A stretch of 11,021 bases of DNA. Source: Candidatus Iainarchaeum sp. Its GTDB lineage: Archaea > Iainarchaeota > Iainarchaeia > Iainarchaeales > GCA-2688035. Each line of letters starts with the position of its first letter. The first letter of the stretch is position 1. Shown here piece after piece: positions 1 to 6,050 of the stretch. A program made the position numbers and the translations under genes. Below the pieces are notes generated by a model. The model was not told the DNA's origin. It did not search any database and saw only the letters and a list, made by a program, of their open reading frames with translations. The stretch lies in NCBI GenBank assembly GCA_026396975.1, contig JAPLVT010000074.1, positions 1 to 11,021 on the forward strand, in the 5' to 3' direction.

Positions 1-267
1 GAGGTAAGCGGAGTACTGCTGAAGCACGCGCAGACACAGAGCATTTTCCAGCGGGATCCTGCGAAAGACATTATCGAAAGCACGGATATTCCGATAAAGT
101 TCATAAAAGTCCTGCAGGATTTCACTGGAATGGACAAGGCAAGCATCGAAATGGAATGGAAGGAAAGAAGCGCTTTCCTCCAACAGCTTGTGAAAAGGGG
201 AATAAGGGACCAGTTCGACGTTAAAAAAGCGACACAGCAGTATACCCTGCGGAAGGGTGCATCGTAA
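1..267 (+). CDS. Type II/IV secretion ATPase (VirB11/TadA-like), C-terminal end only
   Basis: Frame 1 is open from the window edge to TAA at 265-267 and gives 88 residues, so only the C-terminus of a longer protein is visible. It is rich in charged helices, including an RSAFLQQLVKRGIRD stretch followed by a Lys/Gln/Tyr-rich tail. This resembles the C-terminal helical part of archaeal pilus and archaellum secretion ATPases (PF00437), where a similar 'R..fL..l...gi.d' helix follows the nucleotide-binding domain. No Walker motif lies inside the window. The main support is context: it is directly followed by two TadC-like membrane proteins and a pilin, the normal order of archaeal type IV pilus operons. 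Its role would be hexameric cytoplasmic ATPase powering filament assembly. Its stop overlaps the next start by one base (TAATG), indicating translational coupling. Confidence 0.72.
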   Translation, partial: EVSGVLLKHAQTQSIFQRDPAKDIIESTDIPIKFIKVLQDFTGMDKASIEMEWKERSAFLQQLVKRGIRDQFDVKKATQQYTLRKGAS

Positions 268-1448
268 TGCCTGACTTGGACGCTTTGAAAAAGAAAATAG
301 CGGGAAAGGAAGAATATTCCGCGCTGAAAGAAAAAGCATTGGCAAGAGAAAGCGGCCTGACAAGCGAAATCGACATGGAAAAAGTCGACAAAATAGTAAA
401 AAGAATGCGGGAAAAATACAGGGCTGAAGGAGTCGAGTTCGAGGAAGTCGGCGGCACGCTGAGAGAACTGAGGGGGATGATTGCAGAGGGCTCTACGGCA
501 AAAATAGAAATACAGACAATAGAAGAGCTGCGCGAAGTGAAATCCAAAATGATAAAAGCGCTCGCGGGAGTCTACATCAGGCTGGGCGGGTTCACAAAGT
601 TCATTGCGAACGCGCTTAGCAAGCTGCCTGAAACAGAAATGCTGGCGTTCTACCTTTACAGCGCAAACATGCACTACAGCAGCAAGCAATATCTCGCGCT
701 GACAGTGGCTGCATCCACAATAGTGCTGCTATGTTCCCTGCTGGTGACAGCGGCACTGCTGATGCTGACAACAATGGCGCTGCCGCTGCGCATACTGCTC
801 TGCATACTGGCGCCAATCATCTGCTTTATCGCCACCGCGGTAATAATGCTCATGGTCCCGAAGCAAAGGGCAATCGCAAGGGGATACGCAGTCAGCATCG
901 AACTGCCGTTCGCTCTGAGGCACATGGCGACGGAACTGAGGGCTGGAATAGGGCTGTACAGGACGATACAGGCTGTTGCGACAGCGGGATACGGCGCGCT
1001 GAGCGAAGAATTCAGCCAGGTAATAACAGAGGTAGAGGAAGGAACAGACACGCAGGACGCGCTGAGGCATCTCGCGCTGCGCACGCAGAGCAGGGCTCTG
1101 AGGAACGCTCTCATACACATCATCAGGGCGCTGAAAACAGGCGGCAACCTCAGCGAAAACATGAACGAAATAGCGGCGGACGTTTCATTCGACCTGAGAA
1201 TGGCAATAAAAGAATTCGGAATGAAGGCAAACTTTTTCGGGGTTATCTTCATTTTCGGCGCAATCGTGCTCCCCGTGATGATCTCAATCCTTGGCGGCAT
1301 AAGAAACAGCCCGATACAGGCGGCTGCGCCGACAATGCAAATGCTGCCGCTGACAGTGCCTGTGATAGCGGCCATTTACCTGATTGTGATGCCGATAGTG
1401 CTCCTGATATTCATATTCTACCTCAAGAGCGCGCAGCCGAGGGTGTGA
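267..1448 (+). CDS. TadC-like pilus assembly membrane protein (T2SSF domain), first copy
   Basis: This 393-residue protein is a likely inner-membrane platform component of a type IV pilus or Tad-like machine, partner of the ATPase encoded just before it. Residues 1-120 are charged and helical and should be cytoplasmic. Predicted membrane segments are near 144-168, 173-197, 322-345 and 362-386. Residues about 213-340 match the T2SSF pattern: an amphipathic helical region (ELPFALRHMATELRAG, then EEGTDTQDALRHLA and LKTGGNLSENM) leading into a membrane segment. The ATG at 267 overlaps the ATPase stop, and GGAAG at 251-255 is a plausible ribosome site. A second T2SSF gene follows after 3 nt; paired TadC proteins are common in archaeal pilus operons. 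The family call is firm, but which specific pilus system it belongs to is not resolved. Confidence 0.88.
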   Translation: MPDLDALKKKIAGKEEYSALKEKALARESGLTSEIDMEKVDKIVKRMREKYRAEGVEFEEVGGTLRELRGMIAEGSTAKIEIQTIEELREVKSKMIKALAGVYIRLGGFTKFIANALSKLPETEMLAFYLYSANMHYSSKQYLALTVAASTIVLLCSLLVTAALLMLTTMALPLRILLCILAPIICFIATAVIMLMVPKQRAIARGYAVSIELPFALRHMATELRAGIGLYRTIQAVATAGYGALSEEFSQVITEVEEGTDTQDALRHLALRTQSRALRNALIHIIRALKTGGNLSENMNEIAADVSFDLRMAIKEFGMKANFFGVIFIFGAIVLPVMISILGGIRNSPIQAAAPTMQMLPLTVPVIAAIYLIVMPIVLLIFIFYLKSAQPRV

Positions 1449-1451
1449 AAA

Positions 1452-2390
1452 ATGGAAGAAAACAAAAAAAAGGGGCTGAAAATATTCAACGATTACAAGC
1501 GGATGCTGCAGCAAAGCAAATTCAGAACACCCGCGGAATTATGGGTCGCGCTGTCAGCCATGGTTTCGCTAGCGCTCGCAATACTGGCGTTCACTCTGAT
1601 AACAGCACTCAGCCTGCCGGTTTCACCCATAATGGCGCTTGTTCTTTTTTTGGTGCTGATTGACGTCATGCTCGGTTACCCTTGGCTTTTGGCGGTAAAG
1701 AGAATAGACAGCATCGAAGCGGACTTTCCGGACGCGCTCAAACAAATGGCTGACACCCTGAAAGCAGGCGGCACCTATGAGTTCGCGCTGAGGGAAATCG
1801 CGACATCCGAGTACAGCCACCTCAGCGAGGAAATGGAAATAGTGCTGCGCAAAATGGAGGAAGGCGAAAACCTTGAAAACAGCCTTATCGCGTTCTCGGA
1901 AAACATTGACAGCACTCTCATAAAAAGAACAGTGGCAATAATAATCGACTCGATAAAAGCCGGTGCAGGACTCGCGGACGTGCTGGACGAAATAGCCGAC
2001 GATGTGCGGGCAATGCACAGGATCGCGAAAGAAAGAATCGCGGAAACAACAATGCAGGTAATATTCATTGTAGCGGCGGGAAGCATTGTGGCGCCGGCAA
2101 TACTCGGGCTGATTTCAACAGTGCTGAACCTTTTCATAAACAGCAGCATTGGCTTCGGAATGACCAAAGAGCAAATAACTGAATCTGTCAACGCCACAAA
2201 ACTAATCGCCCTGATGATGCAGGGGTACCTTGTAATAGAGGTTGTCGCCAGCGGCGGAATGATAGCGATCACAAGGGAAGGCAGAATAAGCAAAAGCATT
2301 ATATACACCCCAATACTCCTATTAATTGCGTTCACCTGCTATTACCTTGCAGCGTTCGCATCAGGCACTTTGATAGGTGGCATGGCATGA
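1452..2390 (+). CDS. TadC-like pilus assembly membrane protein (T2SSF domain), second copy
   Basis: This 312-residue protein is a second platform-type membrane protein. Predicted membrane segments are near 31-53, 57-80, 201-228, 252-272 and 283-308. The T2SSF domain spans about 92-215, with DFPDALKQMADTLKAGGTYE, then a conserved acidic stretch (SEEMEIVLRKMEEGENLENSL) and IKAGAGLADVLDEIADDVR before the next membrane helix. It is shorter than its upstream neighbour because it lacks the roughly 120-residue charged N-terminal extension. It starts 3 nt after the previous stop and its own stop overlaps the next pilin start by 4 nt (ATGA). The two TadC proteins probably act as a heterodimer or stacked pair in the membrane; that arrangement is inferred from family knowledge. 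Confidence 0.88.
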   Translation: MEENKKKGLKIFNDYKRMLQQSKFRTPAELWVALSAMVSLALAILAFTLITALSLPVSPIMALVLFLVLIDVMLGYPWLLAVKRIDSIEADFPDALKQMADTLKAGGTYEFALREIATSEYSHLSEEMEIVLRKMEEGENLENSLIAFSENIDSTLIKRTVAIIIDSIKAGAGLADVLDEIADDVRAMHRIAKERIAETTMQVIFIVAAGSIVAPAILGLISTVLNLFINSSIGFGMTKEQITESVNATKLIALMMQGYLVIEVVASGGMIAITREGRISKSIIYTPILLLIAFTCYYLAAFASGTLIGGMA

Positions 2391-2551
2391 AATTCTTGAA
2401 AGAAGAAAAAGCCCAGGGCAGCCTGGAAATGCTCCTGCTTGTTGTAGCGGCAATAGCAATAGCCGCTGTAGTCGGAATGATACTGAAGCAAACAGCTGCC
2501 GGAATGCAGGAAGAAGCAGGCAGCCAGGCCGGCGAGGCTTCAGGCGGCTGA
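2387..2551 (+). CDS. Mini-pilin with class III signal peptide, 54 residues
   Basis: This small gene starts with ATG overlapping the TadC stop (ATGA, 2387-2390) and ends with TGA at 2549-2551. The product has a charged leader (MKFLKEEKA), then QGSLEMLLLVVAAIAIAAVV, the archaeal class III pilin signature: Gln at +1, Ser at +3, Glu at +5 and an unbroken hydrophobic helix. Cleavage is expected after Ala9, leaving about 45 residues: one helix plus a short tail rich in Gln, Glu, Gly and Ala, with no cysteine and no globular head. It is too short for many gene callers. Its position directly after the platform genes suggests a structural or assembly pilin translated with the machine. It could also be a regulatory or initiating subunit; the sequence cannot tell. 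Confidence 0.85.
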   Translation: MKFLKEEKAQGSLEMLLLVVAAIAIAAVVGMILKQTAAGMQEEAGSQAGEASGG

Positions 2552-2584
2552 AAAGCAAGGGCGAAAAAAACAAAAACGGAAACG

Positions 2585-2593
2585 CTTAATAAG
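2585..2593 (+). promoter_or_regulatory. Candidate TATA box for the first 6-Cys pilin
   Basis: CTTAATAAG lies in an A-rich stretch 54 nt before the ATG at 2643. Transcription starting about 25 nt downstream would give a leader of roughly 28 nt carrying the SD site at 2631-2636. The second pilin (ATG 3157) has the same spacing, which supports the call. Confidence 0.5.
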
Positions 2594-2630
2594 CAGAAAA
2601 AATAGTATGGTTAACATCCAAAAACCAAAA

Positions 2631-2636
2631 AGGAGG
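2631..2636 (+). promoter_or_regulatory. Strong ribosome binding site that fixes the pilin start at 2643
   Basis: AGGAGG ends 6 nt before ATG 2643. An in-frame ATG at 2607 lies upstream of this SD and would add 12 Lys/Arg-rich residues, so 2643 is the better start. Confidence 0.8.
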
Positions 2637-2642
2637 GAAAGA

Positions 2643-2981
2643 ATGGAAAAGAAAGGACAAGGCGCGCTCGAATACTTATTGCTCATCGGCGGAGCAGTGC
2701 TCGTGGCGGCAATAGTAATAGCATTGCTTGCGGGACTGCCTGGCGGAAGCGCAAACCCAGCAAACGGGACTTTCTGTGCAGGCAAAGCCACTTTTGCTGA
2801 TTGTACTAATGCAGGTACGGTCCAGCTAACAAACGCCACACTGACAGACGGCACATCAGGCAAAGGAAAATGTTGCGCTTATGCTCAAGACGGTGCCGGC
2901 GCAGCAAACCAAGGCGGTTTTTACCGCTGCGGATGGGCCAATCTGCCGGTTTTAACAGACTGCCCAGCAGCAACACCGTAA
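2643..2981 (+). CDS. Class III signal peptide pilin with six cysteines (probable major pilin A)
   Basis: The 112-residue product begins MEKKG, then QGALEYLLLIGGAV, the textbook archaeal class III pilin signal (DUF361-like, PF04021). Cleavage is expected between Gly5 and Gln6; Glu10 is the +5 glutamate. A single hydrophobic helix runs to about residue 31, followed by a small head rich in Gly, Ala, Asn and Thr with six cysteines, including a CC pair. The even count suggests three disulfides in a surface-exposed domain. The start at 2643 was chosen because AGGAGG lies 6 nt upstream. The gene has its own TATA box and is followed by a hairpin terminator, so it is probably a strongly expressed single-gene unit and a main filament subunit. 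It is paralogous to the gene at 3157: 26 of the first 31 residues are identical, while the heads differ. Confidence 0.88.
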   Translation: MEKKGQGALEYLLLIGGAVLVAAIVIALLAGLPGGSANPANGTFCAGKATFADCTNAGTVQLTNATLTDGTSGKGKCCAYAQDGAGAANQGGFYRCGWANLPVLTDCPAATP

Positions 2982-3000
2982 AAATAGATTTTTCCTTTAC

Positions 3001-3022
3001 CCCGCCTCTTTTTTGGGGCGGG
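3001..3022 (+). terminator. GC-rich hairpin with T6 loop after pilin A
   Basis: CCCGCCTC (3001-3008) pairs with GGGGCGGG (3015-3022), 8 pairs including one T-G wobble, around a loop of six T. It starts 19 nt after the pilin stop, and another T run lies at 2989-2993. Termination at the T tracts is plausible in archaea. The left arm also pairs with a different downstream segment (see 3002-3050). Confidence 0.5.
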
Positions 3023-3050
3023 CTATTTCTTGATTATTCAAAAGAGGCGG
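3002..3050 (+). repeat. 11-bp perfect inverted repeat, alternative to the terminator hairpin
   Basis: CCGCCTCTTTT at 3002-3012 is the exact reverse complement of AAAAGAGGCGG at 3040-3050, with a 27-nt loop. It shares its left arm with the 3001-3022 hairpin, so the two structures exclude each other. Confidence 0.7.
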
Positions 3051-3097
3051 CAGCCAGTGGCAACTCGGGGGGCAAACCGCAAAACAAAAACGCAAGG

Positions 3098-3108
3098 TTT
3101 ATTAATTA
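3098..3108 (+). promoter_or_regulatory. Candidate TATA box for the second 6-Cys pilin
   Basis: TTTATTAATTA is centred 54 nt before ATG 3157. A start site about 25 nt downstream would give a leader of about 27 nt carrying the SD site. The layout matches that of the first pilin gene. Confidence 0.6.
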
Positions 3109-3142
3109 GTAAAAAGAAATAGATAGCATTCAAACCTTATCT

Positions 3143-3148
3143 AGGAGG
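3143..3148 (+). promoter_or_regulatory. Strong ribosome binding site for pilin B
   Basis: AGGAGG lies 8 nt before ATG 3157 and supports that start codon. Confidence 0.8.
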
Positions 3149-3156
3149 TTGAAGCA

Positions 3157-3459
3157 ATGGATAAGAAAGGACAGGGAGCGCTCGAATACCTACTCATAAT
3201 CGGCGGGGCAGTGCTAGTTGCCGCAATAACAATCGCGCTGATAACAGGGACAACCGCGGGGCAAAAAGACCCGAGAGCACAGGCAAAATGCGCAATACTA
3301 ACAAGCTGCGATGCTTGCATTGCAACTCCAGCAGTAACTGGTGCCAACGGCTGCATAGCTGCCTTTAGTGACACCACCCCTTCGAAGAACACGCCTGCTG
3401 CGTGCACTACAGCACAGATAGCAGTTTTCAAGTTCTGCGACACAAATAAGAGTGTCTAA
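3157..3459 (+). CDS. Class III signal peptide pilin with six cysteines (probable major pilin B)
   Basis: The 100-residue product begins MDKKG, then QGALEYLLIIGGAV, with expected cleavage after Gly5 and Glu10 at the +5 position. One hydrophobic helix reaches about residue 31. The head contains six cysteines in a different spacing from pilin A (one CDAC pair, the others isolated) and no clear sequence similarity to pilin A beyond the helix. It has a separate TATA box and SD site, so the two pilins can be expressed independently. The similarity of the helix and the divergence of the head fit a duplicated subunit whose exposed part has changed. It may share the filament with pilin A or replace it. 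A stretch of only 21 nt follows before the next mini-pilin, so the downstream cluster may be co-transcribed with it. Confidence 0.88.
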   Translation: MDKKGQGALEYLLIIGGAVLVAAITIALITGTTAGQKDPRAQAKCAILTSCDACIATPAVTGANGCIAAFSDTTPSKNTPAACTTAQIAVFKFCDTNKSV

Positions 3460-3480
3460 AAGCAACTGAGTGTTTTTCCC

Positions 3481-3657
3481 ATGGAAGAGAGGGCGCAGGT
3501 TTCTCTGGAGTATTTGCTGATGGCGCTGTTCGGCATAATTCTTGCAACTGCAGCAGCCATGCTAATCGAAGCATTGCGCGGGATTGCGTTGAGTGCGCAA
3601 GGAAAAATACTCGATTACAGGGACAATACGATTGCGGCTTTGCTGCAAAGCGCTTGA
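3481..3657 (+). CDS. Mini-pilin with class III signal peptide, 58 residues
   Basis: ATG at 3481 opens a 58-codon frame ending at TGA 3655-3657. The product starts MEERA, then QVSLEYLLMALFGIILATAA: Gln +1, Ser +3 and Glu +5 relative to a cut after Ala5, as expected for class III pilins. After the hydrophobic helix only about 30 residues remain, amphipathic and without cysteine. No SD is evident just upstream, where the DNA reads T-rich, so translation may depend on coupling with pilin B (21 nt gap). The SD of the following peptidase begins directly after its stop codon. It resembles the 54-residue mini-pilin at 2387 in size and lack of head, though not clearly in tail sequence. Confidence 0.82.
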   Translation: MEERAQVSLEYLLMALFGIILATAAAMLIEALRGIALSAQGKILDYRDNTIAALLQSA

Positions 3658-3663
3658 AGGAGG
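3658..3663 (+). promoter_or_regulatory. Ribosome binding site that supports a TTG start
   Basis: AGGAGG begins 1 nt after the mini-pilin stop and ends 9 nt before TTG 3673. No ATG lies at a suitable distance in this frame, and the first hydrophobic helix begins straight after the TTG. Confidence 0.7.
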
Positions 3664-3672
3664 GTTCTTTCC

Positions 3673-4668
3673 TTGGGCCTTTTTCTCTTCTTCTTTTTAT
3701 TCTCTTTAATCGCACTCATAATCGCTACAATCAGCGATTTGAGGGAGCGCTTGGTGAGCAACAGGCTAACGGCAATAATGGTGGCTGTTGGACTCACTGG
3801 GCACGCGGTTTGGGCTTTGTGGGCAGGGGATTATTGGATTTTTGCGAACAGCCTGCTGGCAACGATAGGAACATTCCTGTTCGCGCTGCTGCTTTACAAG
3901 GCGGGAGTCTGGGCGGGCGGCGACGTGAAATTATTTGCGGGAATAGCCGCGCTCAATCCATTCAGCCCTTCCGTGCTGTATCATAGCGGTTTACTGCAGA
4001 TACATCTGCTGCAGCCAATTGAACTGCCTGTATTCCCTTTCACGCTTTTTGTTTTCAGCGTTGTTGCAATGCTGCCTTACAGCATTTTCCTCGCGCTGAA
4101 GCGATTGGGCGAGCACAAGAAGCACACTGAAAAAGTGATGCGCAGCATGCGGTTGTTCGGCACTGGGTTTGCTGTTGTGGCTGTTCTTTGCGTTGCGGCG
4201 CTGGCGGCTGACTTCAAAGACGCCGCGTTTTTGCTCGCCTACATTCTTGCGGCCTGGGGGCTGCTGTTCCTGCTGCGCTTGTACTCTTTGAGCAAGCTGC
4301 TAATGCGGAAAGCGATCAAGATCACGGAACTGGAGGAGGAAATGATTGCCGGCGAGGCAATAATTGAAAGCGGCGGCAAGGTTGAAAGGGTTGAAGAAGC
4401 TGGCATAAAAAAATTAATTAAGGGGTTTGTTGATGATAGGTTATCGCAGGCAGCCACTGCAACTGAGAGAAAACGAGAAATAGTCAGCAGCCTCAGGGCC
4501 GGCGGCGTCACAAAAGAGGAAATAAAAGAGCTGCGGGGGCTTGTGAAAAGAAAAAAGCTGCAGAACATCATAATGGTGAAGGAAAGCGCGCCGTTCGTTC
4601 CGGGAGTATTCATCGCATACGCCGCGCTTGCTTTTATAGGGGACGCGCTCTGGAGGATTCTGCTCTGA
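3673..4668 (+). CDS. Archaeal prepilin peptidase (A24 family, FlaK/PibD/EppA-like)
   Basis: This 331-residue membrane aspartic protease would remove the charged leaders of the pilins encoded around it. The two catalytic aspartates are visible: Asp22 in SDLRERLVSN, right after the first membrane helix (about 3-20), and Asp84 in AGGDVKLF, the GxGD-type motif. Further helices lie near 33-50, 55-75, 119-140, 162-179 and 184-203. A charged segment of about 100 residues (205-303) follows and should be cytoplasmic, then a last helix at about 306-328 introduced by APFVPG. This is longer than FlaK/PibD enzymes of about 230-240 residues; the extra length is mainly the charged insert. TTG at 3673 is chosen from AGGAGG at 3658-3663. 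Which of the ten local pilins it processes cannot be read from sequence. Confidence 0.88.
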   Translation: MGLFLFFFLFSLIALIIATISDLRERLVSNRLTAIMVAVGLTGHAVWALWAGDYWIFANSLLATIGTFLFALLLYKAGVWAGGDVKLFAGIAALNPFSPSVLYHSGLLQIHLLQPIELPVFPFTLFVFSVVAMLPYSIFLALKRLGEHKKHTEKVMRSMRLFGTGFAVVAVLCVAALAADFKDAAFLLAYILAAWGLLFLLRLYSLSKLLMRKAIKITELEEEMIAGEAIIESGGKVERVEEAGIKKLIKGFVDDRLSQAATATERKREIVSSLRAGGVTKEEIKELRGLVKRKKLQNIIMVKESAPFVPGVFIAYAALAFIGDALWRILL

Positions 4669-4711
4669 AAGAAGCGGCTGTTTGCGGCTGCAATCGGGAT
4701 GGTTTGTTATT

Positions 4712-5215
4712 ATGAACAGCAAGGCGCAGGTCAGCATAGAATTCATCATAATAATAGTGATCGCGCTGATTTACATCAACACGATAACAAACCCGCTTCT
4801 GATACAAACATCCACCGCATCGGCGGAGGACGTGCAGCACGTGGGCGACGCGAGAATCGCGGCGCAGAAACTCGCGAACGCGATAAACGAGGCGGCGGCG
4901 TCTCCTGGGGAAAGCAGGAAAACAGTGCAATTGTACCTGCCCGCGAACAGCGGCATTTCCTGCGATAGAACAAACAAGGAGATTGACTACAGCGCGCGGG
5001 TCTCTAACCTTTATTGCAGGCAGCCAGCGGTAACATGCAGTTACTCCGAAAGCGAGGCATGCGCTGCCGGCGTCGGCACTTTCAACTGCAGCAGTTCCGT
5101 TCCTCTGCTTGCAGCCGCAGAACTGCACGACCCGCTGTGCCCTTCAATGGAAGGCCCACTTTACCGCAACTTTGTGGTTGCCAAAGATGCTTTTGGTGTG
5201 ATTGATGTCCAATAA
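4712..5215 (+). CDS. Large class III signal peptide pilin, 167 residues, six cysteines
   Basis: The product starts MNSKA, then QVSIEFIIIIVIALIYI: cleavage is expected after Ala5 with Glu at +5, followed by one long hydrophobic helix. The rest is a head domain of about 135 residues with six cysteines between about residues 80 and 150. A TTG 30 nt upstream is in frame, but the ATG at 4712 places the short charged leader correctly, so it is preferred. The gene follows the peptidase by 43 nt and overlaps the next pilin by 11 nt (5205-5215). It is larger than the two 6-Cys pilins and may be a minor or specialised subunit. The head resembles no domain that I recognise. Confidence 0.82.
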   Translation: MNSKAQVSIEFIIIIVIALIYINTITNPLLIQTSTASAEDVQHVGDARIAAQKLANAINEAAASPGESRKTVQLYLPANSGISCDRTNKEIDYSARVSNLYCRQPAVTCSYSESEACAAGVGTFNCSSSVPLLAAAELHDPLCPSMEGPLYRNFVVAKDAFGVIDVQ

Positions 5216-5549
5216 CGGGCAGGTAAGCATGGAGACGCTGATCATCGCGCTTATCGTGCTGATGGCCGGAATGTATATTGTCAGCTATTATTTCAGCATT
5301 AAAGATTCCACAACCGCAATGGAGATACTGAAAGTTGCGGCGCTTGAGAAAATAGACAAGATGCCTGTTGCTTACAGCATACAAAAAATAGATTATGTTA
5401 TCGCCGGAAACGCAATTAGCCTGTGCCTGTACACAAATCCCGCGAGCGATTTTGACCTTTCGGCTGAAGAAGAAGGAATCAGGGAAACAATCGAAAATGC
5501 TACCTCTTTTGAAACCGTAAATATTAGCATTAATGCCCCCTGCGCCTGA
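5205..5549 (+). CDS. Class III signal peptide pilin-like protein, 114 residues
   Basis: ATG 5205 lies inside the 3' end of the preceding pilin; a TTG directly before it is also in frame but gives no better leader. The product begins MSNNG, then QVSMETLIIALIVLMAGMYI: Gln +1, Ser +3 and Glu +5 after the expected cut at Gly5. A hydrophobic helix is followed by a head of about 80 residues with two cysteines, one near the middle and one second from the end (PCA). The 11-nt overlap implies coupled translation with the larger pilin, so the two are likely used in a fixed ratio. It is the last gene of this cluster; a palindrome at 5560-5597 follows. Confidence 0.8.
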   Translation: MSNNGQVSMETLIIALIVLMAGMYIVSYYFSIKDSTTAMEILKVAALEKIDKMPVAYSIQKIDYVIAGNAISLCLYTNPASDFDLSAEEEGIRETIENATSFETVNISINAPCA

Positions 5550-5559
5550 TTTCGTTGAA

Positions 5560-5597
5560 GCACGAAAAATTCCTGCTTTTTAAAACCTTTTTCGTGC
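5560..5597 (+). terminator. 10-bp perfect inverted repeat between pilin cluster and OB-fold gene
   Basis: GCACGAAAAA (5560-5569) pairs exactly with TTTTTCGTGC (5588-5597). It begins 11 nt after the pilin stop and its right arm contains T5, so a terminator is likely. The loop contains the TTTTTAAAA promoter candidate of the next gene, so it could instead or also be an operator. Confidence 0.5.
5577..5585 (+). promoter_or_regulatory. Candidate TATA box for leaderless OB-fold gene
   Basis: TTTTTAAAA is centred 29 nt before ATG 5610, the spacing expected if transcription starts at the start codon. No SD precedes the ATG, which fits a leaderless message. Confidence 0.6.
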
Positions 5598-5609
5598 CGC
5601 GGTTTTTTG

Positions 5610-5972
5610 ATGCTGGACGAAACCGCTATCATTAAAATCTCCATTGCAGCAGCCGCGGCAGGGATAGCGCTGCTTTTCGCCGCGCAATATTTTTTTGAGG
5701 CGAAGGAGATCTGGGTTTCTGATGTCAACGTGCAGATTGCCGGCGAAACAGTCCTGCTGCACGGGAAAGTGGACAGCGCTTTCAGGAAAGGAAACGCGCT
5801 TTTCTTCCAGCTGAACGACGGCAGCGGGAAAATAAAAGGCGTTGTTTTCAACCCGGATGAAAAAGAAAGCGGGCTGCTGCAAAAAAACAGCTTTGTGGCT
5901 GTGCGGGGAAAAATACAATTGTACGAAGGCGCGCCCGAGATAGTGGCGGAAAACCTGGAAAAATGGCAGTAA
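5610..5972 (+). CDS. Membrane-anchored OB-fold protein, 120 residues
   Basis: The protein has one N-terminal membrane helix (about residues 8-27, Ala-rich) and then a small beta domain at about 45-116. That domain follows the OB-fold nucleic-acid-binding pattern: VLLHGKVD, ALFFQLNDGSGKIKGVVF, then FVAVRGKIQLYEGAPEIVAE. This is the arrangement of tRNA_anti-like OB domains, where D-G-x-G-x-I and V.G.i..y.g..Ei are typical. The domain could bind single-stranded nucleic acid at the membrane. The leader lacks a prepilin or secretion cleavage site, and the side of the membrane is unclear. ATG 5610 is chosen over the adjacent TTG because of promoter spacing. The gene directly follows the pilus cluster but has its own promoter, so a link to the pilus is only suggested by position. 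Confidence 0.72.
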   Translation: MLDETAIIKISIAAAAAGIALLFAAQYFFEAKEIWVSDVNVQIAGETVLLHGKVDSAFRKGNALFFQLNDGSGKIKGVVFNPDEKESGLLQKNSFVAVRGKIQLYEGAPEIVAENLEKWQ

Positions 5973-6017
5973 TGGGTACGGCCGCAACAAGGATACTAGC
6001 GGACTGTGGTAAAATGG

Positions 6018-6024
6018 CTATAAG
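6018..6024 (+). promoter_or_regulatory. Candidate TATA box for the TctA-like gene
   Basis: CTATAAG is centred about 30 nt before GTG 6051, compatible with a leaderless transcript as for the OB-fold gene. It is a short match and therefore weak. Confidence 0.35.
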
Positions 6025-6050
6025 AAGCCGGCGAGGCGGCTGAAATCCGC

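Noticed and set aside
674..1375. Minus-strand frame with hydrophobic stretches opposite the first TadC gene
   Set aside because: Hydrophobic runs are the expected mirror of membrane-coding DNA, and the + strand product has a recognised domain and operon position.
731..1663. Long + strand frame overlapping the two TadC genes
   Set aside because: It reads as a low-complexity charged shadow of the TadC genes in another frame, without domain features; the overlapping TadC frames are clear membrane proteins.
2607..2642. Upstream start for pilin A giving 12 extra residues
   Set aside because: It lies upstream of the strong AGGAGG at 2631-2636, which is correctly spaced for ATG 2643, and a longer Lys/Arg leader is unneeded.
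4682..4711. TTG start for the 167-residue pilin
   Set aside because: It would add a partly hydrophobic stretch before the charged leader; ATG 4712 gives a standard class III leader.
5972..6043. 23-codon frame starting in TAATG after the OB-fold gene
   Set aside because: It is very short, contains the proposed TATA box of the next gene, shows no recognisable protein feature, and has no ribosome site of its own.
5999..6050. tRNA-like or small structured RNA (GCGGA/TCCGC closing stem with inner AGCC/GGCT)
   Set aside because: The stems are short, there is no T-loop or anticodon arm pattern, and the region is explained as a promoter.
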